Positions 10,319 through 23,362 are shown, numbered from the stretch's first letter. The stretch: DNA of 64,000 nucleotides from Diplonema japonicum (GCA_964019335.1 OZ025679.1:547608-611607), one strand, 5' to 3'. A program made the numbers and translations. The notes: generated by a model from the sequence alone, not told the origin.

Positions 10319-13300
10319 ATGCTGCTATTTTCTCTGGGCAGTTCTGCGTGTGCCCTTGTCTTAATATGCGGTCTGATTTCCGTTCTGTTCAAAAGGAGGA
10401 CAGTAGCATGGAGGGGGTACCGCAGTAATGCGGACATGCTGCTTAGGATGACTGCCTCTTGCAGCTGGAAGGAGGGCGACAATGTGTTCGTGCAGCGTAC
10501 AGGTGAGCACGGTGTAGTGGCTGACGTTGCAGGTGGCGACATTACGATCACCAAGGAGCCAAAAGGGCGGCGCAAGGTGTCCATTGATGACGTGCAGCAT
10601 GACGCTATGGCCTCTAAAGCGGATCTGCTAGTGAGCAAACGGCAGTCAAATTTGTTTAGTTTCTTGGTTCTTGCAACAAAGTCTCTGCATCCCTACATAG
10701 CTGCTGCTTTCTACAACATACAGGGCATGCCGTGCTACTTAAATGCCTCCTTTTTATCAGCCATGCTTCTCGTCCCGCTGTGTTCCCTTACAGGCCTTAT
10801 GTGCCTTTTCGGCCGTGAAAAGATTGCTGATAGTAGCTGGGTGCTGCTTGCATGTGCTTTGAGCATGGCCTCCACGTACATGATCGCGAGGTTTATTATG
10901 TTCCCCTTCATCGAGGCAGCGCAGCGCCTCCCGTCGGTGTACGCGAACACCCGTGTCGTCTCAAAGCCGCAGCACCTGCCAATAGACGTTGCGGTGGTGC
11001 TCAACACCGCACCAGACAACGCCCCAATTCAAGAGGCCCTTGTACATAACAAATCGATTGGCAGGGTGGCAGCGCATCAGCCCGATGGCTCTGTGGCTGT
11101 ACGTTTCGCTGCCCACATAGTAACTTCTGAACCAGGCTGCTTCACGATGGTATCTACGGTGTACAAGGGGTGTATTTCTAGTACAGTCGATTTTGTACCT
11201 GAGGCTCCACCACGTCAATCAAGGCGGTCCACCGTCACGTACAAAAGAAAGGGTTCTGTCTTTGGAGGTGGGCGGTGGCAGCGAAACAAGTCAGTGGACG
11301 ACATTAAGAACGATAATAATGTCGCGGAATGCAGCCCATGGGAACCCGAGGTAACAGTGGACGATAACGTGCTCATTCTGCCGACACAATTCGTTGCACA
11401 ATGTGCGAAGGACGAGCTGGCGCTGTCACGGCCTGTGCTAGCCATTTCGATGTCAGCTACGCATGATCTGGCTGAGAAAGGTATCCTAGAGGACCAGGCT
11501 TCTAGAGAAGTTCTTGACCCACTACATAGTAAGTACGGCTTCAGCCTTCCTTTGAAGACAGTTGTGGATGCCGTTGCAGAACGGGAGCATCGCCGGCCAT
11601 TGTGGCGCCTCGCTACTGAGGCAGTGGCCATGCACGAGATGCATCTCGCCTCGACTCTATTTGTGCTGGACCTTTGTTCCTCGAACCCAGATGCGTACAC
11701 CCTGCTAATCCGCAAGAAAGCACCCAGCGATCTCTTAGCAGGGATTGGAACACTGACGGCATCAAGGCACATCGGGTACGAGTGGGCATTGTTCTATGCG
11801 TCACGTATCAGTGGGATGGCTACTGCCAGTGAGTTCATGGAGGCGGTCGGCAGGACGCAGTGCTCACCATCTGACATAAAGGTCATCCTGTTGTCTCCTG
11901 TACCAGGAACACGAACGCAGCAAAGACGGAAGTATGATTTTTCTCTGCGGAACACAAGAGACTCGCGCATGCGAGCCGCGACCATGCTCGCCAACAGCGA
12001 CAGGCTGGGCAGGAAGAACATGAGCGACAACGGTGTGAACTGGGACGATGCTGTCGAGGCTGTGCGGTGTGGGGAGTATGTCAGGGCAAGCTATCTGTTC
12101 GCTGCTGCCGACCATCCAGCACTCAAAGAACTTCCTGCGTCGGGACAGTTTGATATTTTCTCCAGCATCGAGTACGGGCGGATGGTGACCAGACAGTATT
12201 GCTTGCACGTAGGGCACGGCAATGGCTTCGCAGCGGCTTACTTGGCACAAAAAGAAACACCATGCGACGTGCCTTACATGTTTTATTCCATGGAAAGGCT
12301 ACAGGCGCACCCTGAGGAGGGCTTGACACTTGCGAACACAAAGCTATCACAATATAATCGCATGCTGTATGGCCCAAGCTGCATGGTGCATGTACGATCT
12401 CCTGTTGACGAAATACCACTAGATTTCCCGTCGTTCCTATGCAGACAGCCTGGGAGCTTGAAATACGGCTTGGGGTCGGCACTGTGTCCCTGTGTGGGGA
12501 CACGAGCTGCGACGAAGATCATCAGGGAGGGCGAGATGCTGGTAATGTGGGGGGGCACATACCCAGAGTGTGATTTCAGGGGGTTGCGTGCCACACGAAA
12601 CACACCATTGTTCGTGGTACCGAGGGGGTATATGGAAGGGCTGCGGAGCCTGGCTGCTAACAAGGTTATCAATGACGTGCTGAGGGGTGATGGGGACGTG
12701 TGGTCGCCAGAGGTCATGCGACACACTGCGGAACATTTGCAAGCACCCCTGCCATGGCACAACATAGATGAGTTCAAAAAGCAGCTTGAGGAGTTCATAA
12801 AGGACAATGAAATAAACGCCCCACCAGAAGAGGGCATGGCGCCCCCGCAGTGTGTCTACGACCATGTGGTGTTCGGTGGTGATGAGATGCCTGCAAAGAA
12901 CGACTTGATACACATTGTGAGGTGCAGTAACGCGAGGTTCCTTGGGCTGGTGTGCGACCATTCGCTGGACGGGGTGGGCATGCAGCTGTGTAAAGGTAGC
13001 AGTGTGATGGACTGCATCTTCATGCGCATAGCCGACAAGCCCATCGACAGACTCACAGGCTGCAAACAGGACACTTCCTACTCGCACAACCTTGTGCTGA
13101 GCATCGACGAGCCCGTTGGTGGCATGCATAAGGCGTGCTTAGCATGTGCACCCTTCATTCTCACAGCACCTCTTGTGCTGCTACCCTTGTCGGTAGATGA
13201 CCAAGGCTTCATCGCTTACACATGGCTTTCCGGTCTTTGTGTTGATGTTGTGTTTCAGCTATTCCTTTGCATCTTCAAGGGTCTTACGATCTTTTTCGCC

Positions 13301-13563
13301 GAGAGCTTTTCAGCCCTCGTTGATCCTCTGGTATGCCGTAGGCATCACACACCTCAACAGGAGAGCGAGAAGCTTGTTGAAGATCGCGTCGCAGTACTAC
13401 AAATGGCATCCGACGGCAGACATCTTACACAGGTAGAGCAGTGGGAGCTGTTGTGTCCCAGTGTTGCGAAGAGTATCGAGAGAGAGTATGCTTCTTGTCA
13501 CCGCCAACACACCGCAGCCCCCATACCCACGAGGTTTTCAGTAATTTGTACTATGACATGTGA
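10319..13563 (+). CDS. Large multi-pass membrane protein, unknown function
   Basis: Two exons, 10319-13485 and 13518-13563, with a 32-nt intron (13486-13517, GTATGC...CCGCAG); 1070 residues. The start ATG lies 10 bases after a CTCTACAG acceptor; an earlier ATG at 10312 is out of frame. A hydrophobic N-terminus (LFSLGSSACALVLICG) acts as signal anchor, followed by an SH3-like segment (GDNVFVQRTGEHGVV, ~60-100) and two or three more helices (~135-205). A long soluble region follows, then another hydrophobic pair near the C-terminus (~945-1000). The spliced ending reads FSNLYYDM. If unspliced, it ends instead at 13585. No family recognised. Confidence 0.65.
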
Positions 13564-13617
13564 GTTTAGTTTAAGCTTAGTTTAGGCCTCGCATGTTTCT
13601 CAATCACAACAGGAAAG

Positions 13618-16600
13618 ATGCAAGGTGCCGATGGCAACGAGGGAAGTGGGATGAAGGTGAAGGTTGCCGTCAGGGTGCGGCCGCAGCTTGAGAGGGAGGA
13701 TATGGAACAGGCGAGAATGTGCACGAAGATAATTGACACTAGGCAGATCCTGCTCGGAAAAGACAGGGCTTTCACGTTTGACTGTTTGTATGGACCGGAC
13801 TCCGAGCAGAAAGAAGTCTTCGATACCAGTGTGGCACCGCTTATGGATCAGTTCTTGAAGGGGTACAACTGCACCATATTAGCGTACGGCCAAACAGGTG
13901 CGGGAAAGACACACACAATGGGAACAGGTGACCTCACGAATATCCTTCCCGAAGACCAAGGGATTGTGCCAAGGGTAGTGCAAGTCCTGTTTGCACACTT
14001 AGATAGATGGAAGGCGGCGATTGAGGCAACAGGAAAGAAAGGCACGTACTGCTGCAAGGTGTCGTACATGGAGATATATAATGAGACGTTGAAAGATCTG
14101 CTCAAGCCTGCAACAAGCTCGAGGAACATACAGATTAGGGAAGACACCAACGGCGGGATCCTCGTGACAGGCGTACATGAAGAGCAGGTTGAAAATGTAG
14201 AGGATCTCTTGACACAGCTGGACAACGGCACTGTCGCCAGAACGACAGGTGCCACCCTCATGAACGAGGTGTCAAGCAGGTCGCACTCTATCCTTACCAT
14301 AATTGTAGAGCAGCGCGCCCGGGACCCTGGTGCCCCCAGTGACGATGTGACAGTTGCAAAGCTCCACTTGGTGGATCTTGCAGGTTCAGAGAGGAACAAA
14401 AAGACACAGGCTGTTGGGCAGCGGTTCAAGGAGTCCATCAGTATCAACGCAGGCCTTCTAGCCTTGGGAAATGTGATTAGTATTCTAGGTGAACAGGCAA
14501 AGACCGGAGATAAGAAGACACACGTTCCTTACAGAGACTCAAAGCTCACGAGGCTGCTGCAGGACACGCTGGGCGGCAATGCCTCCACGCTTATGATTGC
14601 ATGTATCTCCCCCGCTGACACTAGCATCGAAGAGTCGCTCAACACTCTGAAATACGCAAATCGGGCGAAGAATATTAGAAACAAGCCCATCATCAACAAG
14701 GACCCACACACGATGCTCATTCAACAGCTGAAAGCAGAGCTGGGGAACTGCAAGAGGCTGTTGTCTGCGAACAGCATCCCGATTGACTTTGACGAGTTAC
14801 CGGTGGTTGCAGAGCCCGTGGTAGTGTCCCCTGGCAACGTGATGGCACATGAGTTGTACAGGCAACTACTACAGGAAAAGTGCGCCATCGACGAAGAGCT
14901 CCAGAAGGTTAAAACACAACAAAAGAATCACAGTTGCTGGGACATCCTTAACGAAGAGGGCGAGGACCTCTTCCAAGAGCTGGCTGAGGTGATAGGTGAG
15001 GTTACTGACGAGTCGAAGAGGGGCCAGTTGTCGGCGCTGTTCACAGGGCTGGAGAAGAGGTACGAGAGGAAGAAGGCAGGAATCAACCACACAACGCCAC
15101 CCACCACACCCTCGATGGGGAAGAAGAAGCCCCTTGCAAAGCAGCAACCCAACACCCCTATCATCAGACGCAAGGTGCCGCAGAGAACTGATACATCTCC
15201 TAAAAAAGTGAGCACCGAGGAGCTTAGGGAGATGGTACCCTCTTCGATGCTTCTAGCGGGCCAGATCCCCGCTGCCGTGACGGAGCAGCCCATCGACCTC
15301 AACGCACCCCCGCACGTTGTTTCTGCCTGCGTCGACCAGGTAATCAACGAGAATCAGAAGCTCCTCAGGAACCTCAAGCAGCTTGAGGATGACCTCTTCA
15401 AAAGCGAGTGCAACGCAGTCCAAGAAACGGAAGAGAGGAACAAGCTTCAGTCGGCGTTTGCCACCGCTCGCGAAGAGAACCTGCAGCTCAAACACCAGAA
15501 TGAGCTTCTCACCAAAAAGCTGCAGGAGGTGCCCAAGGCTACCAAGACTGTTGACAAACTGAAGGAAGAGATCGACAGGATGAACGCAGAGAAGGGATCC
15601 TTGTATGACGCAAAGCGCAGAACGGAGGGGGAGAAGAAACGGCTTGAAGAGAATGCCAAGATTATTCACCAGCAATTTCAAAAGGAGCACCAGACCATGA
15701 ACCATCAGCTGAAGCTGCTGTCTGTCGAGATCGATCACAAGACGCTGATGGTAGATGAGCTTGTTGAGCGCGAGAAGAGGATGGCGAGAATCAAACAGCA
15801 AAACGAGCGAACCATGCAGCTCATGGAAACAGAGAAGGTGAGGCTGAGATCCGAGTTGGATAAAGCACTCAAAAAGCTTGATGCTTCCGACCATGCTGGT
15901 GAGAAGCTTGGGAAGATGCAAGATGCTTTGCGTCGCCAGTATGAACATAGGCTCAAGGAGCAGGACGAGAGCCTTCAGGTATGCACAACGTACATCACAT
16001 GTTGAACAGGGCTTGAGACGTAAACAGCGAGACACGCAAGCACTGCTTAGGCAGCAAGGAAATGACAGCCAAAAGATTGCAAAACTTCTAAGTGAGGTTT
16101 CGACGCTCAAGACACAGCAGTCGGAGTTGAAAAACAACATTAAACAGAAGAGCGACAAACGCGAAGCAGAGAGAGACACGCGCGACAAGCAACTCAATCA
16201 GTTACAGCGGCAGATGCGGCAGCTAGAGTCCCAGAACGTGAAGTACTCGAACTCGCTGAAGACTAAGGAAGATGCCTTGCACAAGCTGCAGCAACAACTC
16301 AATTTAGAAAAGACCAAGACCAAACAGCTAGCTGAGAAGCATGTTGAAATTCGCAAGGAGGTGGAGAAGAAGCAATGCTGGCTGGACAAAGAAATTGAGA
16401 TCCAAAAGAAGCAAAGAGACGCACAGGAACGGCTGCAGAGAGAGTTGAAAAGGAGAGAGAGGATTCTCAAGGAGCGCGAGGAGAACTTGTACGCCAGGGC
16501 TGACATGAAGAAGGCGAAAGAGCAGCAGCAGCATGACCATAAGAGGCTTGAGAGGGGGCTGCAGGGCTGGGAGAGCCAGATCAATGCCATTCAAACGAAG

Positions 16601-17308
16601 CTGAAGCATGTGAATTGTTTGATCGACAAAATCCCTACAAGCGGCAGGACACAGGAGAATCCTGCGTACGTGGAGGCCTCCAACAACCTCGAAAGGCTCA
16701 AAGTGCAGCAAAAGACTGCAAAAGAGAAGTACGACGAGATCTTCCTGGCTCAGAACGAAGCGTCGGAACTGGACAACCAGCTTCGGCAGATCGACGACAG
16801 AATCGACGTGCTGCAGGCTGCGCTGGAGTATGGCGAGGACATCATCGTGCAGACGGAGAAAGAGATCGAAGAGCTTGCACAAGCAGGCAGTGAGGCAAAA
16901 GATGAAGAGCGAAATGAAGGAGAGCAGGAACAAGAAGCAGAGCAGGTGCCGGTTGAGAGTCAGGTGCCTGAGAGCAAGCACGAAGCAGCTGTTGATAAGA
17001 GCGACGTCAAGCAGCCCACAACAGAAGAGTTCCAGCAGACTCTGCAACAGTACGCAAGGCAGGTCATGATTCTCAGCAGGTCGGAACAAGACAAAGACAA
17101 GGAGATCCAAGACATGCACCTGCTCCACGAAGACCAAGGTCAAACTATAGAGAAGCTGCGAAATGCACTGAAGCTTGCAGACATGGGCTTCAACAGAAGA
17201 CTGCTGAAGGTATGGCACCCCTGCACATGCCACACACCAACACAGGTGCAGCAGGAACACAAGAAGATTTTAAATAGGCTAATTGTAAACTCCGGTGACT
17301 CGTCCTAG
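13618..17308 (+). CDS. Kinesin motor protein, kinesin-4-like
   Basis: Three exons (13618-15978, 16010-17209, 17246-17308) with introns of 31 and 36 nt, both phase 0; 1207 residues. ATG is 5 bases after a CACAACAG acceptor. The motor domain is N-terminal (~10-365) and complete: VAVRVRPQ, P-loop GQTGAGKTHTMG near 91, switch I SSRSHS, switch II LVDLAGSE near 252, and YANRAKNI before the neck. The MGTG...QGIVPRVV loop and the motor-end sequence resemble the kinesin-4 (KIF4/KIF21) group, plus-end motors acting on microtubule length in spindles and cilia. From ~540 on it is nearly continuous coiled coil with an acidic stretch near 1080. Without the 31-nt intron the gene would seem broken into two overlapping frames. 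Confidence 0.93.
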
Positions 17309-17600
17309 TAGCCAAGGGCGGTTAGATATTTGACGCAATGAGCGCGTCCCATTTAGAAACGGCTTAGATCTGGAGTCATTTCCAGCCCCGCAAGGATGCT
17401 ATAGATGCAGCCCACGTCAGGGAGCTCATATAATAAATAGAACTTAAGAATGCCGTTTGTGGACGTTTTTGCCCTTTGCTCGTTACTAAAGTTTAATTTC
17501 CCCCCTTTTGCTATTTCCCCCACTTCCTTTTATCCTCTTAGAAAGATATTGTCATTGATGCATCACATATAATGTATTATTTTCTTAGTCACCACAGGAC

Positions 17601-17801
17601 ATGCCCGCACAGCCAGTGTGCCCGAGGGCCTACCAGTCCGGTTATGAGGCAGGATTAGCGGCAGGTGCTAAGACTAAACCGCCTCTCCTTGTACACAGTA
17701 CAGATAGGAGTCTCAGTGACGAGCCTGCAGAGGTGCACGCCTTTGTAGCTGCACCAAACAGCAGTGCAGGGTACGGGACATCGCAGCCTTGGATCTTCTA
17801 G
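17601..17801 (+). CDS. Small protein of 66 residues, unknown
   Basis: The ATG lies 3 bases after a CACCACAG acceptor, the same arrangement as at neighbouring genes, which is the main reason to accept it. The product has a PRAYQSGYEAGLAAG segment near the N-terminus and ends SQPWIF. No membrane helix or known domain. A T-rich stretch lies just upstream of the acceptor. Confidence 0.5.
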   Translation: MPAQPVCPRAYQSGYEAGLAAGAKTKPPLLVHSTDRSLSDEPAEVHAFVAAPNSSAGYGTSQPWIF

Positions 17802-18008
17802 CCACAGGGGAGGGGGGGATTTTTATTAAAGGGTTTGTAAAGAACAAGCCTTCGACTTGTCTAAACGAAAACAAAAAGGAACAATAATAGCAACGTGGGT
17901 CCTTGCAAGTTGCAGCCGATGCACAAGACGATTAGTTCCTCTTTAGAAAACCGTGATTTACACTTGTTACATTGTTACCCTTCCTACTGCCACTGCACTT
18001 CAGGTTAT

Positions 18009-19193
18009 ATGCAGAAAATGAAATTCTCCGTTTTACTATTGTTCTCGGCGTTCGCATGCAGCAGTGCAGCAGAGTGGAAGTGCCTCTTCGGTGTGCGGTA
18101 CTCGTCGCCTGTGATAGGGAGCAGTTCTAGTGTGAAGAATTATAGGAAATGCCAGAGCGAGTGCATGGAGCTGGAGGGATGCTCGGCCATAACGTTCACG
18201 AAGAAGTTCGGCTGCACGTTCCATGCGGGACACTCGTCCACAAGTCGAGGGCACGGCAGCAACGTGTGCTACAACAAAGGTAGGGAGAGTGAGATTCTCG
18301 AAGCAGCGCCGGTGGACGAGGTAGCCCCCGAGGCACCCACCAGCGCCAGCCAGCTCATCGACAACGCCATTGCCAAGGTAACCGCAAACCCGGATTTCCC
18401 CTCTGAGGCAAGGAAGCACTTAGAGAGTGTAAACCCCAGCAGCACACTTGATGAAAAGGTAGCTGCTTTAGAAAATGCATTGCGGTTTAGCAGCAAGATG
18501 GAAGCTGAGGACGCGCTTGAGCTCACCACAGCACTGCTCGCAGCTAAGAACGAGCAGGCGGGCAACAAGAGCGACGATGACGGGGTGCCTTGGTGGGCGG
18601 TGCTGCTCCCATGTCTGGTCATCGCCGTCCTGGTCGTTGCTGCTGCGGCCTTCGTGATGAAAGACAGGAACAAGCGAGAGACCTTCCACAGCGGGACCGC
18701 TTTGGACCAAGGCGACCTCACGCCCTTTGGGCACGATGACGTGAGTAACCCTCTTGAGATCTCGGACGGTGCTGCTGCAGTAGTTATTCCGCCTTCCGCA
18801 CCTGTGGCACCTGTGGCTAAGGCTCTGCCTGCGGAGCCTTATAGGATGCCTCCTGTGTTCTACCCTTCGAGCCCCACGCCCGCTGCTAGCAGAGGCCTCT
18901 CATCGCCCTCCTACAGCAGAGGTGCCTCGTCGCCATCTCGCTTGTCCTCGTCGCCCCCTGGGCTGCCCATCAAGGACAGCATCATGGGTCGCGCGTCCGG
19001 CCTCCCTGACAATGGCAACGGTGCACCGAGCAGGATGAGGCCTCTTCCCTCTGATACCCACACTCCGCCACGGAGAATGGGACCCAAAAGGTTCATGCCA
19101 CCTGTTTCACCGTACCAAGGGTATGCACACACAGACTATGAAGCACCACGCAGGTCACCGAAGCCCAATAGCTTGTCACATATTGAAATCTAA
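18009..19193 (+). CDS. Type I membrane protein with PAN/apple-like ectodomain
   Basis: 395 residues from ATG 18009, five bases after a CACTTCAG acceptor (a second in-frame ATG at 18018 is also possible). Residues 1-20 are a signal peptide (KFSVLLLFSAFACSSAA). Residues ~22-95 carry paired cysteines in a PAN/apple-like pattern (YRKCQSECMELEGCSAITF, then a Cys-containing strand), a fold that binds protein or sugar ligands. A spacer follows, then a single helix near 195-218 (LLPCLVIAVLVVAAAAFVM) and a ~175-residue Pro/Ser-rich cytoplasmic tail with repeated SSPS-type motifs. The topology suggests a surface receptor or adhesin. The PAN assignment rests on cysteine spacing only. Confidence 0.7.
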   Translation: MQKMKFSVLLLFSAFACSSAAEWKCLFGVRYSSPVIGSSSSVKNYRKCQSECMELEGCSAITFTKKFGCTFHAGHSSTSRGHGSNVCYNKGRESEILEAAPVDEVAPEAPTSASQLIDNAIAKVTANPDFPSEARKHLESVNPSSTLDEKVAALENALRFSSKMEAEDALELTTALLAAKNEQAGNKSDDDGVPWWAVLLPCLVIAVLVVAAAAFVMKDRNKRETFHSGTALDQGDLTPFGHDDVSNPLEISDGAAAVVIPPSAPVAPVAKALPAEPYRMPPVFYPSSPTPAASRGLSSPSYSRGASSPSRLSSSPPGLPIKDSIMGRASGLPDNGNGAPSRMRPLPSDTHTPPRRMGPKRFMPPVSPYQGYAHTDYEAPRRSPKPNSLSHIEI

Positions 19194-22100
19194 TACCAAT
19201 ACCAGCCGCCAGCACACAAGAGATGCGTGCTGTCTGCTTCCTTTTTGAACGAATATCTGTTCTGACTGTCCTCAGGAAGAACCGAATGATGAACAGTGTC
19301 CCCCTCCCCTCCCTCCCCTCCCCGTATCTGTTGCAGCTTCGAAAAGGGTGCAGTGGCTACTATCACTTTGTTTCAATTAGATATGTTAAGATCCCCTCCC
19401 CCTCCCCCCCATTCCCCTCCCACTTCCCCCTCTCTGTTTTTTTCGTTTCAATAGTCGTAATTTGAAGCCCTTGACCTTATTCTAGTTTTTTTTTGTTTTT
19501 GTTTTTTGTAGCGTTTTCCATGTTGCAGCTGCTCTTCGAGCTGCTTTGATGGCTGGTGTCAAGTTTATTCCTTTCTAGTGTTCCCCCTTTTCCTGTGTTT
19601 TTTTTCGAAGTATTTTTTTTTTCACGCCTGTCCTCGTGCTGGAAGTCACGTTGTAAGAAGAATGAGAAAAGAAGAGGAAAAAAAAAAGAAGAAGAAGAAG
19701 AAAAAAAGGTATCCCCCCCCCCCCTATTCCCCTGTTTCCCTATTCCCCTATGCTTACATTTTCCAAAGAAAAGAACCATTTTAAAAACACGACTGACTGG
19801 CATGCTGCAAAAAAGCCAGTTTGTATCGCACACGGCTACCACAGGGCCCACTTACCTCCCGAACTAACAATAGCACTGGGTCTCTTCCCTGTGCGCTGAT
19901 GGGAACGGGAGGGAAAAGGTTCGATGAAAAAAAAGTGTGTTTCTTTCCTTTTTTTTTTTTTTTTTTTTTTTTTTCCCCCGTTCACCCATTCTCTTCCCTT
20001 TTTCTTTTTGCGGGAACGAGTCTTTGACTTGTCTAAACAAAAGGGGAACGTTGGCAACGTGTTTCGGGTTGATACCAACTCCAAGTTTTACCCGGCACGT
20101 ACAAACAACGGCCAGTTCCTCTTTTCCACCTTTCGATCTTGTGTAGGCGTTAGCAGAGGACGGGAGTGGATCTGTTTTTTTCTTTTCTAAAGCCAGCAGG
20201 GCCTAGTGGACCGAAGCGTTGGAAAAGAAAAAAGAAAAAAAAAGAAAAAAAAGGGGGGTGCAAAAAAACCCACTCTTAACATATTGCCCTTTCACAGACA
20301 GTCACACCTAGCAATGAAAAAAAAAAAAAAATAGAGAAGTAAAAAAAATAAGAAAAAAGAAATTGGGAACACAAGCGCGAATCACGTTGCAAGAGAGAAA
20401 ACTAGGAGAAAAGAAAAAAAAAAAACCGAGTCTTTTGGCTTGTAAACAAAGCAGGGAGCATTGAATGTGTTATTGGGTTATTTATCCTACAGGTTTCTAA
20501 CTAGTACATTGCAGCGGAGTTCCTCTTTTTGCTGAAATCACCGTGAAGATTGTGCACACACACACACACACCAGCGAAGTGATGGGGAAAATAAATGAAT
20601 TTATTGCTCTCTCCCTTTATTTCTCCTTTTCTCTCCGCGATTTAAAGAAAATGTTTTAATCATCGGGCACCAAAAGAAAAGGGGGAAGAAGAATTTTAAA
20701 AAAAAAGGAAATATAAACCTGACACGGACGTCAGTCAGATTTTTTTTCCCTTCTTTTTTCTTCTTCTCTTTTCCCCCCCCTCAAAAACTGGTCCCGCAAA
20801 GTGATTTTTTTTTTTTTTTACCCACGAAAAAAAGTAGCAAAAAAGCAAAAAATAGAAAAATAGAAATAAAAATGAAAAGAATGCAAAAAATAACTCTCCC
20901 CACTTCCCCTGACTGACTCAACACAGACAACATTAGTAATATCATTATAAGGCCAAAATAAAGGTCTTTCTTTCTTCTCCTTCTTCCTGCTCCTCTACGA
21001 CTATGAGGTGAAATTCTGTGGTTGGAAAAGAAGAAATACCGGTTTTTCTTCTCCCTGCTCAGTATCTCTTTTTTTTTTTTGAATAACGTTAAAAGGCCAC
21101 TGAAGAATTAAAAGTGGGGGGAAGAAATATGCGCCTATTCTCTCCGTTCTTTCTGACCCGAAAAAGGGGGAAGAAAAGAAAGATAACCTTGCAAATTATT
21201 ACCTCTTTTTTTCACCTTTGCCCCCCCCCCCCCCCCCCTGTCCTTGAATAAGCTCTCAAAAAAAGTAAAGTAAAGCTTTAAGAAAAAAAAAAAAGAAAAA
21301 TCCAATCTTTAGCAGCGCCGGTTCCTTGCAGCACCGCACTGCCCCCGTCCGCGTAGCCAGGCCGTGGCAGTCCTGTTGCAAGGCTGGTCTTGGCCTCTTG
21401 AGAGCAAATTGTTTGTCTTGCCTCCATGGACATATGGTGACAAAGAGGCATCCCCCTCCCTCCCTCCCCCCTCCCCCGCATTTCTATGTTTTTTTGACCT
21501 TGTCTTGCTAGACAAATAAAAGGAAAAGAGGAAAGGAGACTTTCCGATCGCATGGTTTCCATATAATACTATGGGTGACCTTTTTTTTTTAACAGTTTCT
21601 TTTTTTTTTTAATTCTTCCTCTTTAACAACAGTGTATATCGTTGAAAGTCATGTCTTTGAGGTGTTAGCGGGGCTTAGCCCAATAATGGAGCTCTGGGGA
21701 TGGGAGGAGATACTTCAATTTAAATAAATCTGCATCGCATGAGGCAGAGCTGAGCCAACGCAATTCAATGAGATATGAAGCATCGACTACTATTTTGTTT
21801 TTCTTTTCTCTTTTTTTTTCTTCTGGTGGTTTTTTTGCTAACATCTTAACCGACCAAAGTGATTTTCTTTTTCTTCCTTTACCAACATCCTCATGCTTTC
21901 TCCCTTCAAGGACAACAGAGTTCGATAGGCGGCATGCAGCAGACATGGTTCACTGTCCTTGTCCAGTTGCTGTCGCTTCCTCTCCTTCGAAGAGCCTATC
22001 CATTACCACTGCAAGCCTTTACCTTTTCCCCCTTCTTTCTCCTAATATCTTCCCCCCCCTAGTTGTACCAACAGCAGTGCAGTGTACATTCGGTTTTCTA

Positions 22101-22339
22101 CCTCTTCTTTCTTTTTGTATTGTTTTCCCTCTTAACTTCCCCTCCCCTTGACTTGACCAGTTCCCTCAATATTTCGATTTTGCACTTGTTAGGCGGGTGC
22201 AGGTGCGGCCAGCGTCATGTCCCACTCCTCTGCCATCTATGGAGCACAGGCACGATTACAGGTGATGAAACGGTAGATATCCTCCCCCTCCCCTTGTCAT
22301 ATTCTTTGCCTCTTGAATGGTTTTACTTCATGCAGGAAG
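19194..22339. other. 3.1-kb low-complexity gap between gene groups
   Basis: Rich in T and A runs, C-rich blocks (pyrimidine stretches near 19300-19435, about 17 C near 21222-21238) and short (CA)n near 20555. Open frames on both strands are homopolymer artefacts (poly-Phe, poly-Lys). A 19-residue ATG frame at 22217-22276 is the only non-repetitive candidate and is not supported. The gap may be a promoter region, transcription-unit boundary or replication-related spacer; the sequence alone does not decide. Confidence 0.6.
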
Positions 22340-23254
22340 ATGAACGGCAACGTACCCCGAAGCATGGTGTTGGCGCAGTACGAGGCTGGGATGAAGAGCT
22401 ACGACGATGGGCAGTACGAGGAGGCACTGTTCCGCTTGGAGCAGGCGTCGAAGCTGTTTGGGAACTGCAATGAGGAGAGCGCAGAGATGCTGAGCGAAAT
22501 CCTTCTCGGGCTGGGTGCGTGCCAGCAGCAGCTAAGGAACACAGATGCTGCCATGCAGTACTACGAGGCGTGTTTGGAGGCCGTGCAAGCAGACGAACAG
22601 CAGCAGGCTCTCGTGTCTCCCCTCATCAATCTCGGGCTGCTGTACTTCAAGGAGGGCGACAGTGTGAAGGCCATGCAGCGCTACAAGCGTGCACAAAAGA
22701 TTATAGAGTCGCACTACTGCACCGACCGCATGGTGTGCGCAGATCTTTACCACAACATAGCAGCAGTGCACGACGCAGATAACGACCTACAGAAGGCACT
22801 CCAGTACTACACAAAGTCACTGAGGATACGAGAGAAGTTCGACGAGTGCCGTGAGCAGCAAGTGCAGCTGGCGCTCACAAAGGAGAACGTAGCCTTGATA
22901 TGGCGCGACCAAGACAATCAGGTAGAGGCTATCCGGCTCATGAATACCATTCTCCCCATCAGAAAGAAGTACTGCGGCCCCTCCAGCCCCGAGTACGGCA
23001 ACGCGTTGTTCAACCTCGGGCTGCTGCACTTCGACATGGGGCGCGTCAATAGCTCCCTCACTTACTTCGAAAAATGCCACGCTGTACGCATGGCTATCCT
23101 GGGCCCAGCTTCCAACTACACCATCCTCTGCGATAAATACATTGCAGTACTTCGAAGCAAGACGAGCTCCGCCAGCAAATCCCGTCCCGGTGGCTTCTCC
23201 TCCCTGCCCCTCACCCCTGATGAAAGGCATGCGTCTTACGCTTCAAGCAGATAG
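22340..23254 (+). CDS. Tetratricopeptide-repeat protein
   Basis: 304 residues; ATG 4 bases after a CATGCAG acceptor. Five or six TPR units cover residues ~8-275: AQYEAGMKSYDDGQYEEAL, an LG.C.....AAMQYYEACL unit, LINLGLLYFKEGDSVKAM, LYHNIAAVHDADNDLQKAL and ALFNLGLLHFDMGRVNSSL. The ~42-residue spacing of several units resembles kinesin-light-chain-type TPRs. TPR arrays bind peptide tails of partner proteins; no catalytic domain is attached. A short Ser/Pro tail ends the protein. Partner unknown. Confidence 0.85.
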   Translation: MNGNVPRSMVLAQYEAGMKSYDDGQYEEALFRLEQASKLFGNCNEESAEMLSEILLGLGACQQQLRNTDAAMQYYEACLEAVQADEQQQALVSPLINLGLLYFKEGDSVKAMQRYKRAQKIIESHYCTDRMVCADLYHNIAAVHDADNDLQKALQYYTKSLRIREKFDECREQQVQLALTKENVALIWRDQDNQVEAIRLMNTILPIRKKYCGPSSPEYGNALFNLGLLHFDMGRVNSSLTYFEKCHAVRMAILGPASNYTILCDKYIAVLRSKTSSASKSRPGGFSSLPLTPDERHASYASSR

Positions 23255-23362
23255 AGCCGTCCACTAGAACGATTATTGAGTAACAAGGATGATTAGATAC
23301 ATACTGGTTTATAGATAGTTTCCTTTGAAATCGTAAACACTACACACGCCCACAGGAATGGC

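Noticed and set aside
11150-11186. 37-nt GTATCT...TACAG segment in the large membrane protein
   Set aside because: Splicing would leave the long open frame; the unspliced sequence reads as protein on both sides.
9623-13585. A single 1320-residue protein from the uninterrupted frame
   Set aside because: Two rule-perfect introns (10115-10146, 13486-13517), a T-rich non-coding-looking stretch at 10215-10310 and a fresh acceptor at 10309 fit two genes better.
22217-22276. 19-residue frame MSHSSAIYGAQARLQVMKR
   Set aside because: Too short, no clear acceptor, and it does not splice in frame to the TPR gene.
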